From NCBI RefSeq assembly GCF_006539985.1, contig NZ_BJOB01000005.1:1-64000 (forward strand): a DNA stretch of 64,000 bases, given 5' to 3'. This document shows positions 47,108 to 56,028 of this stretch, piece by piece. Source of the DNA: Kurthia gibsonii (GTDB lineage Bacteria; Bacillota; Bacilli; Bacillales_A; Planococcaceae). The notes under the pieces were generated by a model. The model ran no database searches. It was not told where the DNA came from and worked only from the letters and a program-made list of their open reading frames with translations. The translations under genes were made by a program, and so were the position numbers. The first letter of the stretch is position 1, and each line of letters begins with the position of its first letter.

Positions 47108-47617
47108 TTATGAATTAGTTGCAGTTTGTTTTGAGACATTTGCTTGTTGAGCTAGCCACTGCATCGCAATGTGTGCGTGTAATGCTGCACCGTATTTAAA
47201 AATTTCTTCCTGCTGTTGCATACGTGGGTTATGGACAGGCACATTTCCTTCTTTTCCTGTTCCTAACACGATGAATGTAGCAGGTACTTCTTGTGAGATG
47301 TGTGAAAAGTCTTCTGAACCACTCAACATACCTAAATCCACAATGTTTTTTTCTCCTACAATTTCTTCGACAAAGGGTGTGAGTAATTGAACCATTTCTG
47401 GACCATTACAAGTTGTCATTGTATGGAACTCAGTTACTGTGTAATTACCACGTCATGCTTTTACTGTATGGTCAATTATTTCAGGGATTCGTTTACAAAA
47501 GTAATCACGAATTGCTTGATCATAACTACGCATATTTCTTTGTAATAAAGCTTTATCAGGAATAACATTCGTGACAGTCAAGCCGCTCATCGCACCAACC
47601 GTAAAAAATCTTCCCAT
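47108..47617 (-). pseudogene. Truncated M20-type amidohydrolase remnant
   Basis: On the minus strand a frame of about 169 codons resembles the C-terminal part of an M20 amidohydrolase: VGAMSGLTVTNVIPDKALLQRNMRSYD, then FVEEIVGEKNI and MLSGSEDFSHISQEVPATFIVLG. It is broken by an in-frame TGA (47455-47453) within DHTVKA*RGNYTV. The N-terminal ~200 residues with most metal ligands are missing. It is a decayed gene. Former substrate specificity cannot be told. Confidence 0.85.
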
Positions 47618-47818
47618 CTTTTTTCATAAGTGTTTTCCTCTTTGTCTTAAAATAGTGAACATTCAGTTTTTTAATTACAATTATATTTTAAGAAAGGATT
47701 GCTTTATAATATCAACTAAATTATATATTATTTTATAAAATATCTACTTGAAATAGAAGATTTGTTGAAATTAAATTATCTTTAACATGAGAACGAAAAA
47801 ATGAAGGGCTGACAAGGT

Positions 47819-48115
47819 GTGGAATTAAAAAATTATTATATGTTAGATGATGACCGAATCCGCCGTTTGATAACAGAAGTAGCAGATAATTTAGTATTTA
47901 AAAAGATGTACAATGATATTTCTTGTATCACACTAACATACTGCCGTGTGCATTGGACGGATTTCAATCGTTTAGAAGAGCGTTAGGAAAGTTTATTACA
48001 AACAATCGAAGCGATTGAAAAAAATGATATTGAGATGGCAAAAGAACAAGTAGAAATTTTTATTCGAAAGCAAGAACCTTCACTATATCGTTACAAAAAA
48101 AGTGTAGAAGGTTAA
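47819..48115 (+). pseudogene. Remnant of a probable GntR/FCD-type regulator
   Basis: A 99-codon frame with an in-frame TAG at 47984-47986 and another stop (TGA 47810-47812) just upstream. The sequence (RRLITEVADNLVFKKMYND, then ESLLQTIEAIEKNDIEMAKEQV) resembles the C-terminal ligand-binding FCD domain of GntR regulators; the N-terminal HTH half is absent. It is oriented away from the amidohydrolase remnant, as a regulator divergent from its target gene would be. The family call is moderate, the decay is clear. Confidence 0.55.
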
Positions 48116-48153
48116 GAAGTTCCTTGTTTAAGTTCCCATTTGTAAAAAGTATT

Positions 48154-48162
48154 TGTTATAAT
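48154..48162 (+). promoter_or_regulatory. Extended -10 promoter for sigD
   Basis: TGTTATAAT (TGn plus a perfect TATAAT, 48157-48162) lies 41 nt before sigD. No good -35 is present at 16-18 nt, as is common for extended -10 promoters. It would give sigD transcription independent of the terminated fla/che operon. Confidence 0.55.
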
Positions 48163-48202
48163 ATTTCATAAGTATTGAACGAAGAAATGGAGGGCGTAGC
48201 AG

Positions 48203-48973
48203 ATGCAATCGGCTTCAACGCAAGAAACGAAACTATGGCAAGATTGGTCCGCTCACAAAGATCCTCGTGCTGGCGATTTGCTCATGAAAAAATATAAGTC
48301 TTTAGTGTCATATCATGTGCAACGAATTAGTACAGGATTACCTAAAAGTGTATCAAGAGATGAACTAATGAGCCTTGGAATGATGGGACTTTTTGATGCG
48401 CTTAATAAATTTGACATTACACGCGACTTAAAATTTGATACCTATGCATCTTTTCGTGTGCGTGGTGCAATCATCGATGGTTTAAGAAAAGAAGACTGGT
48501 TACCAAGATCAGCACGTGAAAAAACAAAAAAGTTAGATGCGAAAATTGAAGCGATGGAACAGCGTCTAAAGCGTCATGTTACACCAGAAGAAGTAGCAAA
48601 AGAGTTAGATGTACCAATCGAAGAAGTATATCAAACGATGCAAGAGCATCTTTTTTCGAATGTCTTATCAATCGATGAACAACTACAAGACTTTGATGAA
48701 GTCGATAATAAAAGTTTCGTCATTCGAGATGAAGTAACAAAAACACCCGAACAGCAAGTGGTTCAAACAGAGTTGTTGCAAGATTTAGCAGGAAGTATTA
48801 AGAATCTTAACGAAAAAGAACAGCTTGTATTAAGTATGTTTTATACAGATGAATTAACATTAACTGAGATTGGTGAAGTATTAGGTTTGTCGACATCACG
48901 TATTTCTCAAATTCATTCTAAAGCGTTATTTAAACTAAAAAATTTATTACAAGATGAAATGAATAATACGTGA
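48203..48973 (+). CDS. sigD: RNA polymerase sigma factor SigD (FliA/WhiG family)
   Basis: The sigma factor for late flagellar, chemotaxis and autolysin genes. The 256-aa protein has region 2 (YKSLVSYHVQRISTGLP... FRVRGAIIDGLRKEDWLPRS), region 3, and region 4 HTH (LTLTEIGEVLGLSTSRISQIHSKAL). It is intact. In B. subtilis sigD is near the 3' end of the fla/che operon; here a terminator and two pseudogenes lie between. Confidence 0.96.
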   Translation: MQSASTQETKLWQDWSAHKDPRAGDLLMKKYKSLVSYHVQRISTGLPKSVSRDELMSLGMMGLFDALNKFDITRDLKFDTYASFRVRGAIIDGLRKEDWLPRSAREKTKKLDAKIEAMEQRLKRHVTPEEVAKELDVPIEEVYQTMQEHLFSNVLSIDEQLQDFDEVDNKSFVIRDEVTKTPEQQVVQTELLQDLAGSIKNLNEKEQLVLSMFYTDELTLTEIGEVLGLSTSRISQIHSKALFKLKNLLQDEMNNT

Positions 48974-48996
48974 TTTTTAGTTTGTGGAGGAGAGAT

Positions 48997-49005
48997 ATGC
49001 GATGA
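48997..49005 (+). other. Two-codon minicistron (Met-Arg-stop) overlapping the next start
   Basis: ATG CGA TGA begins 6 nt after GGAGG (48986-48990), with the downstream gene's ATG at 49002 overlapping its stop (ATGA). The geometry (6 and 11 nt from GGAGG) is identical to that before fliF. Confidence 0.4.
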
Positions 49006-49310
49006 GTTTAAAAGGCATTGAGTTACAAATTGCGATACCTAAAACTTTTGATGCGGGAAAACAAGTTGAACAAGCGCAGCAACAAGTACATGCCGGACAA
49101 GACTTGGCAAATACAGCTTTGAATAAACAAATCGAAAAGAATCACACCTCTTTGTTAGAATCTGAAAAGCTCAAAGAATTGCGACAAGATGAACCGAAAG
49201 ATCAAGAGAAAGAAAGAAAAGAAAAAGAAGAACGCGAAGGAAATGAAAAATTAAATAAAAATCGAACAAAGCACCCCTATAAAGGAAACTTTTTTGATTT
49301 TAGTGGATAA
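49002..49310 (+). CDS. Unknown small charged protein between sigD and swrB
   Basis: A 102-aa protein with no family I recognise. The N-terminus MSLKGIELQIAIPKTFDAGKQ is followed by a Q-rich helix and a highly charged K/E/R tail, ending KGNFFDFSG. No membrane segment or signal peptide is seen. It lies 28 nt after sigD and 15 nt before swrB and is likely co-transcribed with both; a motility link is inferred from context. Confidence 0.8.
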   Translation: MSLKGIELQIAIPKTFDAGKQVEQAQQQVHAGQDLANTALNKQIEKNHTSLLESEKLKELRQDEPKDQEKERKEKEEREGNEKLNKNRTKHPYKGNFFDFSG

Positions 49311-49325
49311 GGAGGAGAGAATGAG

Positions 49326-49841
49326 ATGGTAATCATAGTGACGATTCTATTCATTCTCCTTTTACTTTGTTTTTATTTTTTAGTATTACTCAATATGAAG
49401 ATGAATCGTTTTAAACAAAATGAACAACGACAAGAGCGATTAATTGAAGAGATGGAAGCATCAATCTCATCGTTCTTAGTGGATATTGAAGATGAAAATG
49501 CGCGGTTGATTGAAGCATTAAAGAAACAAGCATCACCTTCTAAACAAACGCCGAATAATCAAGTAACTGAAAAACGACAAGTAAAAGAAGAAGTAATAAT
49601 TGACGTGCAAGAAAAATATACGAAAGAACCAACGTTCACACTACCAAAATCTTATGCAAAAAAAGCATATGGCGTACAAACTTCAAAACAGCCAGTACTA
49701 GAAGAAAAGGTTCAAACGATTGATGAACGGGTAAAGGAAATGTATATGCGAGGTAAGTCAATTGATGAAATTGCAAAAGAACTAAACCGAGGTAAAACCG
49801 AAGTGGAGTTAATGATTAAGTTCCATGAAAAAAACAAGTAA
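49326..49841 (+). CDS. swrB: SwrB/YlxL-like membrane protein (DUF6115-type)
   Basis: A 171-aa protein with one N-terminal membrane helix (about 2-23), a coiled coil with SISSFLVDIEDENARLIEALKKQ, a variable linker and a C-terminal HTH-like end (RVKEMYMRGKSIDEIAKELNRGKTEVELMI). This layout matches B. subtilis SwrB (YlxL), which promotes flagellar basal-body maturation, and it holds the same place after sigD. An ATG at 49321 (Met-Arg-Trp-stop) lies nearer the GGAGG site, so the real start at 49326 is 10 nt away. Confidence 0.85.
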   Translation: MVIIVTILFILLLLCFYFLVLLNMKMNRFKQNEQRQERLIEEMEASISSFLVDIEDENARLIEALKKQASPSKQTPNNQVTEKRQVKEEVIIDVQEKYTKEPTFTLPKSYAKKAYGVQTSKQPVLEEKVQTIDERVKEMYMRGKSIDEIAKELNRGKTEVELMIKFHEKNK

Positions 49842-49847
49842 AATAAC

Positions 49848-49876
49848 TTGTCACACTGTTAATATTATGGTACTAT
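49848..49876 (+). promoter_or_regulatory. SigA-type promoter for rpsB
   Basis: TTGTCA (49848-49853), a 17-nt spacer and TACTAT (49871-49876). Predicted start is near 49883, giving a leader of about 118 nt. Confidence 0.7.
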
Positions 49877-49908
49877 TACAAACGGTGTTAAATACACACG
49901 TATTCTGA

Positions 49909-49949
49909 TGCAATGAGTGGTGCTCTTTCAATGAAGGAGTTCTCATGCA
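49909..49949 (+). promoter_or_regulatory. Structured leader hairpin of rpsB
   Basis: TGCAATGAG (49909-49917) pairs with CTCATGCA (49942-49949) with one bulged A, enclosing a second short stem. It sits between the promoter and the rpsB ribosome site (TTTAGGAGG). A ribosomal-protein feedback leader is plausible but unproven. Confidence 0.45.
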
Positions 49950-50000
49950 GTGGATGAATGCGGAGGAAATCAAATACAAAACCTTTAGGAGGCAATACAA

Positions 50001-50723
50001 ATGTCAGTAATTTCAATGAAACAATTACTAGAAGCTGGTGTACATTTCGGTCACCAAACTCGCCGTTGGAACCCAAAAATGAAAAAATTCATCTTTGTGG
50101 AACGTAACGGTATCTACATCATCGATTTACAAAAAACAGTTAAAAAATTAGAAGAAGCTTACGACTTCATGCGTCAAGTTGGTGCAGACGGTGGTAAAGT
50201 TCTTTTCGTTGGTACTAAAAAACAAGCTCAAGAAGCAATTAAAGATGAAGCTGAACGTTCAGGTAACTACTACATCAACCAACGCTGGTTAGGTGGTACT
50301 TTAACTAACTTCGGTACAATCCAAAAACGTGTTGCTCGTATGAAACAAATCGAGCAAATGGAAGAAGACGGTACTTTCGCTGTACTTCCTAAAAAAGAAG
50401 TTGTTCAACTTAAAAAACAACATGAACGTCTTGTGAAATTCTTAGGCGGTATCCGTGATATGAAAGCTATTCCAGATGTAATGTTCGTGGTTGACCCACG
50501 TAAAGAACGCATCGCTGTAGCTGAAGCTCACAAATTAAACATTCCACTTGTGGCAATGGTTGATACTAACTGTGATCCAGACGAAATCGATTACGTTATT
50601 CCTTCAAACGATGACGCAATCCGCGCTGTAAAATTAATCACTTCTAAAATGGCTGACGCTTTAATGGAGTCTAAACAAGGTGAAGATGAAGCTCAAGTTG
50701 AAGCTGAAGAAGCTGCTGAGTAA
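50001..50723 (+). CDS. rpsB: 30S ribosomal protein S2
   Basis: The 240-aa S2 protein of the small subunit. The family start [27 protein letters not shown] and the signatures [13 protein letters not shown] and [14 protein letters not shown] are present, with an acidic C-terminal tail. The gene heads the rpsB-tsf unit, with a terminator-like hairpin (probably partial) before tsf. Confidence 0.98.
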   Translation: MSVISMKQLLEAGVHFGHQTRRWNPKMKKFIFVERNGIYIIDLQKTVKKLEEAYDFMRQVGADGGKVLFVGTKKQAQEAIKDEAERSGNYYINQRWLGGTLTNFGTIQKRVARMKQIEQMEEDGTFAVLPKKEVVQLKKQHERLVKFLGGIRDMKAIPDVMFVVDPRKERIAVAEAHKLNIPLVAMVDTNCDPDEIDYVIPSNDDAIRAVKLITSKMADALMESKQGEDEAQVEAEEAAE

Positions 50724-50743
50724 TTTCTAGGTAAGTTTGAAAT

Positions 50744-50781
50744 AGGTGATAAGCGGCTAAACCCTCTTATCACCTTTTTTT
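50744..50781 (+). terminator. Hairpin terminator between rpsB and tsf
   Basis: AGGTGATAAG (50744-50753) pairs perfectly with CTTATCACCT (50766-50775), followed by a T run. It is probably leaky, because no good separate tsf promoter is seen (only TATAAT at 50787-50792 without a clear -35). Confidence 0.85.
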
Positions 50782-50818
50782 GAGAATATAATAGGATAGA
50801 TATTAGGAGGAAAATATC

Positions 50819-51703
50819 ATGGCAATTACTGCTCAATTAGTAAAAGAATTACGTGAAAAAACTGGTGCTGGTATGATGGATTGTAAAAAAGCATTAGTTC
50901 AAACTGATGGTGACATCGACGCTGCTGTAGACTTCCTTCGTGAAAAAGGTCTTGCTGCTGCAGGCAAAAAAGCTGACCGTGTAGCTGCTGAAGGTACTAC
51001 TTTCATCGCAGAAAAAGGTAACACAGCTGTATTATTAGAAGTAAATGCTGAAACTGATTTCGTTGCTAAAAATGAAGGTTTCCAAGTTTTAGTAAAAGAA
51101 TTAGCTGACCACTTACTAGAAGTACAACCTGCTGATGTAGAAGCTGCTTTAGAATCTACAATGTCTAACGGTGCGAAAGTATCTGACCACATTTCTTCTG
51201 CAATCGCTACAATCGGTGAAAAAATCAGCTTACGTCGTTTTGTTATCCAAACTAAAACAGACGCTGACGCTTTCGGCGCTTACCTACACATGGGCGGACG
51301 TATCGGTGTATTAGCACTTGTTGAAGGTACTACTGATGCAGAAGTAGCAAAAGACGTTGCAATGCACATCGCTGCTTTAAACCCTAAATACATCTCTCAT
51401 GACCAAATCTCTGCTGAAGAAGTAGAACATGAGCGTAAAGTATTAACTGAACAAGCACTTAACGAAGGTAAACCAGAAAACATCGTTGCGAAAATGGTTG
51501 AAGGTCGTCTTAACAAGTACTTTAAAGAAATTTGTGTTCTTGACCAACCATTCGTTAAAAACCCAGATGTAACTGTTGGAACTTTCTTAACAACTGCTGG
51601 TGGTAAATTAACTTCTATGGTTCGCTTCGAAGTAGGCGAAGGTATTGAAAAACGTGAAGATAACTTTGCTGAAGAAGTAATGAGCCAAGTTAAAGGTAAC
51701 TAA
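50819..51703 (+). CDS. tsf: Elongation factor Ts
   Basis: EF-Ts recycles EF-Tu by releasing GDP. The 294-aa protein has the UBA-like N-terminus and the signature [16 protein letters not shown], then [23 protein letters not shown] precedes the ATG. It is complete and followed by a terminator. Confidence 0.98.
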   Translation: MAITAQLVKELREKTGAGMMDCKKALVQTDGDIDAAVDFLREKGLAAAGKKADRVAAEGTTFIAEKGNTAVLLEVNAETDFVAKNEGFQVLVKELADHLLEVQPADVEAALESTMSNGAKVSDHISSAIATIGEKISLRRFVIQTKTDADAFGAYLHMGGRIGVLALVEGTTDAEVAKDVAMHIAALNPKYISHDQISAEEVEHERKVLTEQALNEGKPENIVAKMVEGRLNKYFKEICVLDQPFVKNPDVTVGTFLTTAGGKLTSMVRFEVGEGIEKREDNFAEEVMSQVKGN

Positions 51704-51732
51704 TTTCAATCAACATACAATATGTCATTTCT

Positions 51733-51768
51733 AGGGAGCACAAGCTAAACTTCGTGTTCCCTATTTTT
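51733..51768 (+). terminator. Intrinsic terminator between tsf and pyrH
   Basis: AGGGAGCACAAG (51733-51744) pairs with CTTCGTGTTCCCT (51750-51762) with small mismatches, followed by ATTTTT. Confidence 0.75.
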
Positions 51769-51798
51769 CAATAAAAAAGTATGATGGAGGTCCAGAAA

Positions 51799-52512
51799 AT
51801 GCCGCAATATAAACGCGTTGTCATTAAATTAAGTGGGGAAGCTTTAGCAGGAGATCAAGGTTTTGGCCTATCGCCACAAATCGTTAAATCGGTTGCCCAA
51901 CAAATTAAAGAAGTAGTAGATCTAGATGTGGAAGTTGCACTAGTAGTAGGTGGCGGAAACATTTGGAGAGGTAAAATTGGTGCCGAAATGGGCATGGAAC
52001 GAGCAAATGCCGATTATATGGGTATGTTAGCAACCGTAATGAATGCACTAGCACTTCAAGATTCATTAGAGAACCTAGGAGTCGAAACGCGCGTTCAATC
52101 ATCGATTGTGATGACGCAAGTTGCAGAGCCGTACATTCGTAGAAAAGCAGTTCGTCATTTAGAGAAAAAACGCGTTGTCATTTTTGCTGCAGGTACTGGG
52201 AATCCATATTTCTCAACAGATACAACAGCTGCATTACGTGCTGCTGAAATTGAAGCAGATGTCATTTTAATGGCTAAAAATAATGTAGATGGCGTATATT
52301 CAGCAGATCCAAAATTAGATACAACTGCTGTGAAATATGATCAACTAACATACTTAGAAGTTATCCAACAAGGTCTACAAGTAATGGATTCTACAGCATC
52401 TACTCTATGCATGGATAATAATATCTCATTAGTTGTATTCTCATTGATGGAAGATGGAAACATTAAGCGTGCTGTATTAGGTGAACCAATCGGTACAGTT
52501 GTAAGTAAATAA
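51799..52512 (+). CDS. pyrH: Uridylate kinase
   Basis: UMP kinase of pyrimidine nucleotide synthesis (UMP to UDP), allosterically controlled by GTP and UTP. The 237-aa amino-acid-kinase-fold protein shows [24 protein letters not shown] and [26 protein letters not shown] 51799 has GGAGG 8 nt upstream; an in-frame ATG at 51781 does not. Confidence 0.98.
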   Translation: MPQYKRVVIKLSGEALAGDQGFGLSPQIVKSVAQQIKEVVDLDVEVALVVGGGNIWRGKIGAEMGMERANADYMGMLATVMNALALQDSLENLGVETRVQSSIVMTQVAEPYIRRKAVRHLEKKRVVIFAAGTGNPYFSTDTTAALRAAEIEADVILMAKNNVDGVYSADPKLDTTAVKYDQLTYLEVIQQGLQVMDSTASTLCMDNNISLVVFSLMEDGNIKRAVLGEPIGTVVSK

Positions 52513-52530
52513 TTATTAGGAGGAATTCAA

Positions 52531-53088
52531 ATGTCTAAAACAGTTGTCGATTTAGCTTCAGAAAAAATGTCAAAATCAATCGCTGCTTTTTCACGTAATC
52601 TAGCAAGTATTCGTGCTGGCCGTGCAAATGCATCTTTACTTGATCGTATTAATGTTGAGTACTATGGTGCACCAACACCTTTAACTCAAATGGCAAGTAT
52701 TACAGTGCCAGAAGCGCGTCTATTAGTTATTACACCATACGATAAAACAATCTTAGGTGAGATTGAAAAAGAAATTATGCGTTCAGATATCGGTATTACA
52801 CCAACAAATGACGGTAATGTTATTCGTTTAACAATTCCAGCGTTAACGGAAGAACGTCGTAAGGAATTAGTAAAACAAGTAAGCAAAGAAGCAGAAGAAG
52901 CGAAAGTTGCAGTTCGTAATATTCGTCGTGATGCAAATGATGAGTTCAAAAAACTTGAAAAAGCAGGCGAAATTACAGAAGACGATTTACGCGGATACGG
53001 TGAAGACGTTCAAAAATTAACAGATCAGCATATCGCAAAAATCGATGAATTAACTGCTGAAAAAGAAAAAGAAATTCTTGAAGTATAA
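52531..53088 (+). CDS. frr: Ribosome recycling factor
   Basis: RRF, with EF-G, splits post-termination ribosomes. The 185-aa protein has the family features [45 protein letters not shown] and [10 protein letters not shown]. It follows pyrH by 18 nt with AGGAGG and is closed by a terminator. Confidence 0.98.
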   Translation: MSKTVVDLASEKMSKSIAAFSRNLASIRAGRANASLLDRINVEYYGAPTPLTQMASITVPEARLLVITPYDKTILGEIEKEIMRSDIGITPTNDGNVIRLTIPALTEERRKELVKQVSKEAEEAKVAVRNIRRDANDEFKKLEKAGEITEDDLRGYGEDVQKLTDQHIAKIDELTAEKEKEILEV

Positions 53089-53111
53089 TCATTAGAACTT
53101 TGTGGGTTTAT

Positions 53112-53145
53112 AAGACGTCCTATTGACAAAGGGACGTCTTTTTTA
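53112..53145 (+). terminator. Intrinsic terminator after frr
   Basis: AAGACGTCC (53112-53120) pairs perfectly with GGACGTCTT (53132-53140), followed by TTTT. Confidence 0.88.
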
Positions 53146-53246
53146 AATCAATTGGAAAATACTTTTTAAAAGAGGAAATATATTCGTATTTTTGTTATGA
53201 TAAGTTCAGTATACGTTCCGATTTGTAAGCTAGTGGAGGATTCTAA

Positions 53247-54032
53247 ATGTTAGATAAACTTGGATGGAAGAAATCAGAAAAAGCAATTCAGTCAATCGAT
53301 GAACGAGTGGCGAGTTTAAGCCAACAAGATGTACCGAATCATATTGCAATTATTATGGATGGAAATGGTCGCTGGGCAAATAAACGTGCGCTGCCAAGAT
53401 TTTTAGGGCATCGTGAAGGCATGCAAAATATTCGACGTATTACGCGCGCAGCGAATCGTATGGGTGTTGGTGCGATTACTTTGTATGCTTTCTCAACGGA
53501 AAATTGGAAACGACCATCTAAGGAAGTAGAATTTCTTATGCGTTTACCGGAAGAGTTTTTAAATTCTTTTATTCCTGAACTTATGGAGTTGAATATTCGT
53601 GTTGAAATGATTGGTGAGATGGATGGTGTACCAGAATACACAAGTCGCGCGATTCAACATGCAATGAAAGAAACAAAAAACAATACAGGTATGATACTGA
53701 ATTTTGCATTCAATTATGGAAGTAGACGTGAAATTGTTTTAGCGATGCAACGTCTAGCGCAACTTGTCAAACAGGGCGATTTGCAACCCGAAGAAATTAC
53801 AGAAGAAGTCATTTCGAATTATTTAATGACATCTAAGCTACCAGAGCCAGATTTATTAATTCGAACAAGTGGCGAAATTCGTCTAAGCAACTTTTTATTA
53901 TGGCAGCTGGCGTATACTGAATTTTGGTTTACAGATGTACATTGGCCAGAGTTTACAGACGAAAAATTATTAGATGCAATTGAAGATTTCCAAAAGCGTA
54001 ATCGTCGTTATGGTGGGTTGAAAGGAGAATAA
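53247..54032 (+). CDS. uppS: Undecaprenyl diphosphate synthase (cis-prenyltransferase)
   Basis: UppS makes the C55 lipid carrier for cell-wall polymers. The 261-aa protein has catalytic D38 in IIMDGNGRWANKR, HREGMQNIRRI, LYAFSTENWKRP and the C-terminal DLLIRTSGEIRLSNFLLWQLAYTE-type region. TGTTATGAT (53193-53201) is a possible extended -10 promoter. GGAGGA precedes the ATG. cdsA follows after 3 nt. Confidence 0.98.
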   Translation: MLDKLGWKKSEKAIQSIDERVASLSQQDVPNHIAIIMDGNGRWANKRALPRFLGHREGMQNIRRITRAANRMGVGAITLYAFSTENWKRPSKEVEFLMRLPEEFLNSFIPELMELNIRVEMIGEMDGVPEYTSRAIQHAMKETKNNTGMILNFAFNYGSRREIVLAMQRLAQLVKQGDLQPEEITEEVISNYLMTSKLPEPDLLIRTSGEIRLSNFLLWQLAYTEFWFTDVHWPEFTDEKLLDAIEDFQKRNRRYGGLKGE

Positions 54033-54035
54033 AAA

Positions 54036-54830
54036 GTGAAACAGCGTATTATCACAGCCGTAATCGCTGCCGCTTTGTTTATTCCATTTGTCGTATATGG
54101 TCATTTACCATTTACGATTTTGGTCTATGCGATGGCAGCGATAGGGCTTTTTGAAATGCTAAGAATGAAAGGACTTTCCTTTTTCTCAATTCCGGGCTTA
54201 CTCGGTTTTTTAGCAATGTGTGTTATATTAATGCCTCGTGAATGGGCAATAAAAGTAGAGGGTACAACATCCTTTTCGCAGCTAGAATATCTTTCGATTT
54301 TTGTACTTTTACTACTGATTTATACAGTTGTAGTGAAAAATAAAGTGACCTTTGATGCGGTAGCATTTATTGTAGCCAGTGTATTCTATGTTGGTGTCGG
54401 TTTCCATTACTTTATTTCAACAAGAACAGAAGGTATTGCCTATATTGTATTTGCTTTAGTCATTGTATGGTCTACAGATTCAGGAGCATACTTTGTTGGA
54501 CGTAAAATAGGAAAACATAAATTATGGCCTGAAATTTCACCAAAAAAGACAATTGAAGGTTTTGTTGGTGGTATTGTCATTGCAGTGATTGCGACAGTAA
54601 TTTTCCAATACTTTGCGCAATTAGATGTGAATTATGGTCTATTACTACTTGTTGCTGTTGTAGCATCGATGATTGGCCAACTCGGTGATTTAGTAGAGTC
54701 AGCAATTAAAAGACAATATGGCGTGAAGGATTCGGGTAATATTTTACCGGGACATGGTGGTATTTTAGATCGTTTTGATAGTTTGATTTTTGTTCTACCA
54801 TTGTTACACTTCATTCATTTTGTTGGATAG
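54036..54830 (+). CDS. cdsA: Phosphatidate cytidylyltransferase
   Basis: CdsA makes CDP-diacylglycerol, the branch-point of phospholipid synthesis. The 264-aa protein has about seven hydrophobic segments and the signature ending GVKDSGNILPGHGGILDRFDS. The start is GTG 54036, with AAAGGAGA upstream. It continues the uppS-cdsA-dxr-rseP-proS operon. Confidence 0.97.
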   Translation: MKQRIITAVIAAALFIPFVVYGHLPFTILVYAMAAIGLFEMLRMKGLSFFSIPGLLGFLAMCVILMPREWAIKVEGTTSFSQLEYLSIFVLLLLIYTVVVKNKVTFDAVAFIVASVFYVGVGFHYFISTRTEGIAYIVFALVIVWSTDSGAYFVGRKIGKHKLWPEISPKKTIEGFVGGIVIAVIATVIFQYFAQLDVNYGLLLLVAVVASMIGQLGDLVESAIKRQYGVKDSGNILPGHGGILDRFDSLIFVLPLLHFIHFVG

Positions 54831-54841
54831 GGGAATGAAAC

Positions 54842-55987
54842 ATGAAATCAATTAGTTTATTAGGTGCGACAGGATCGATTGGTCAACAAACACTTGATAT
54901 CGTAAAAGAACATCCAGAGTCATTTCAAATTTCAGCATTGTCAGTTGGACAAAATATTGAAAAAACAAAAGAGATTATTCGAGAATTTCAACCGAGATTA
55001 GTCTCTGTTTTAAAAGAAGAAGATGCACGCGCATTACAAAAAGAGTTTCCAAAAACGGATTTTACATTCGGTAATCAAGGTTTAATTGATGTAGCTACAT
55101 ATGCAGACTCAACGTATTTGCTGAATTCTGTTTTAGGTTCAGTAGGTTTAGAGCCTACATTAGCAGCAATTCGTCAAAAAAAAGCGATTGCGATTGCCAA
55201 TAAAGAAACACTTGTGACAGCAGGACATCTTGTGATGGCAGAGGCGAAGAAATATGGTGCGCCAATTTTGCCTGTCGATAGTGAGCATTCGGCGCTATGG
55301 CAAGCGATGGTTGGAGAAGATCCAAAATCGATTTCAAAACTGATTTTAACAGCTTCTGGCGGTAGCTTCCGTGACCAAACACGTGAGCAATTAAAAGATG
55401 TAACTGTAAAAGAAGCGCTGAACCATCCAAACTGGTCGATGGGTGCGAAAATTACGATTGATTCAGCTACATTAATGAATAAAGGTCTTGAAGTAATTGA
55501 AGCAGCAGTATTATATGATATGTCTTATGATAATATTGATGTTTTAATTCACCGTGAGAGCATCATCCATTCAATGGTTGAATATCATGATACATCGGTC
55601 ATGGCACAACTTGGTACACCGGATATGCGTACACCAATTCAATATGCACTAAGTTATCCAGAACGTTTACCACGTCCTAACGCACAACGTCTAGATTTAG
55701 CGAAAATAGGTCAACTTCATTTTGAAAATGTAGACTTTGAGCGTTTCCGTTGTCTTGGATTTGCTTATGAAGCAGGGCGTATGGGTGGCACGATTTTAAC
55801 TGTAATGAATGCTGCAAATGAAGCGGCAGTAGATGCCTTTTTACATGAGAAAATTAAATTCTTGGAGATTGAAGATGTGATTGATCGTATGATGCAGTCG
55901 CATGAAAATATGTTAAATCCTGATTTAGAAACCATTTTACATGTAGACCAAGAAACAAGAAAATTTGTTCGAAGCATGATAAAATAA
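54842..55987 (+). CDS. dxr: 1-deoxy-D-xylulose 5-phosphate reductoisomerase
   Basis: DXR is the second enzyme of the MEP pathway, making 2-C-methyl-D-erythritol 4-phosphate for isoprenoids, which feed UppS two genes upstream. The 381-aa protein has the NADPH motif GATGSIGQQTLD, LVTAGHLVMAEAKKYGAPILPVDSEHSA (metal and substrate residues) and LTASGGSFRD. It is complete. Confidence 0.98.
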   Translation: MKSISLLGATGSIGQQTLDIVKEHPESFQISALSVGQNIEKTKEIIREFQPRLVSVLKEEDARALQKEFPKTDFTFGNQGLIDVATYADSTYLLNSVLGSVGLEPTLAAIRQKKAIAIANKETLVTAGHLVMAEAKKYGAPILPVDSEHSALWQAMVGEDPKSISKLILTASGGSFRDQTREQLKDVTVKEALNHPNWSMGAKITIDSATLMNKGLEVIEAAVLYDMSYDNIDVLIHRESIIHSMVEYHDTSVMAQLGTPDMRTPIQYALSYPERLPRPNAQRLDLAKIGQLHFENVDFERFRCLGFAYEAGRMGGTILTVMNAANEAAVDAFLHEKIKFLEIEDVIDRMMQSHENMLNPDLETILHVDQETRKFVRSMIK

Positions 55988-56028
55988 AAATGTAATACAA
56001 CTTTTTAACTCGAAGAAGGTGGGAGAAC

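Noticed and set aside
47169-47390. Plus-strand cysteine-rich 73-codon frame
   Set aside because: It is antisense to the amidohydrolase remnant, whose homology explains the sequence.
47453-47455. In-frame TGA in the amidohydrolase frame as a recoding (selenocysteine) site
   Set aside because: The gene also lacks its N-terminal half, there is no downstream recoding hairpin, and the neighbouring remnant has its own stop; decay explains it better.
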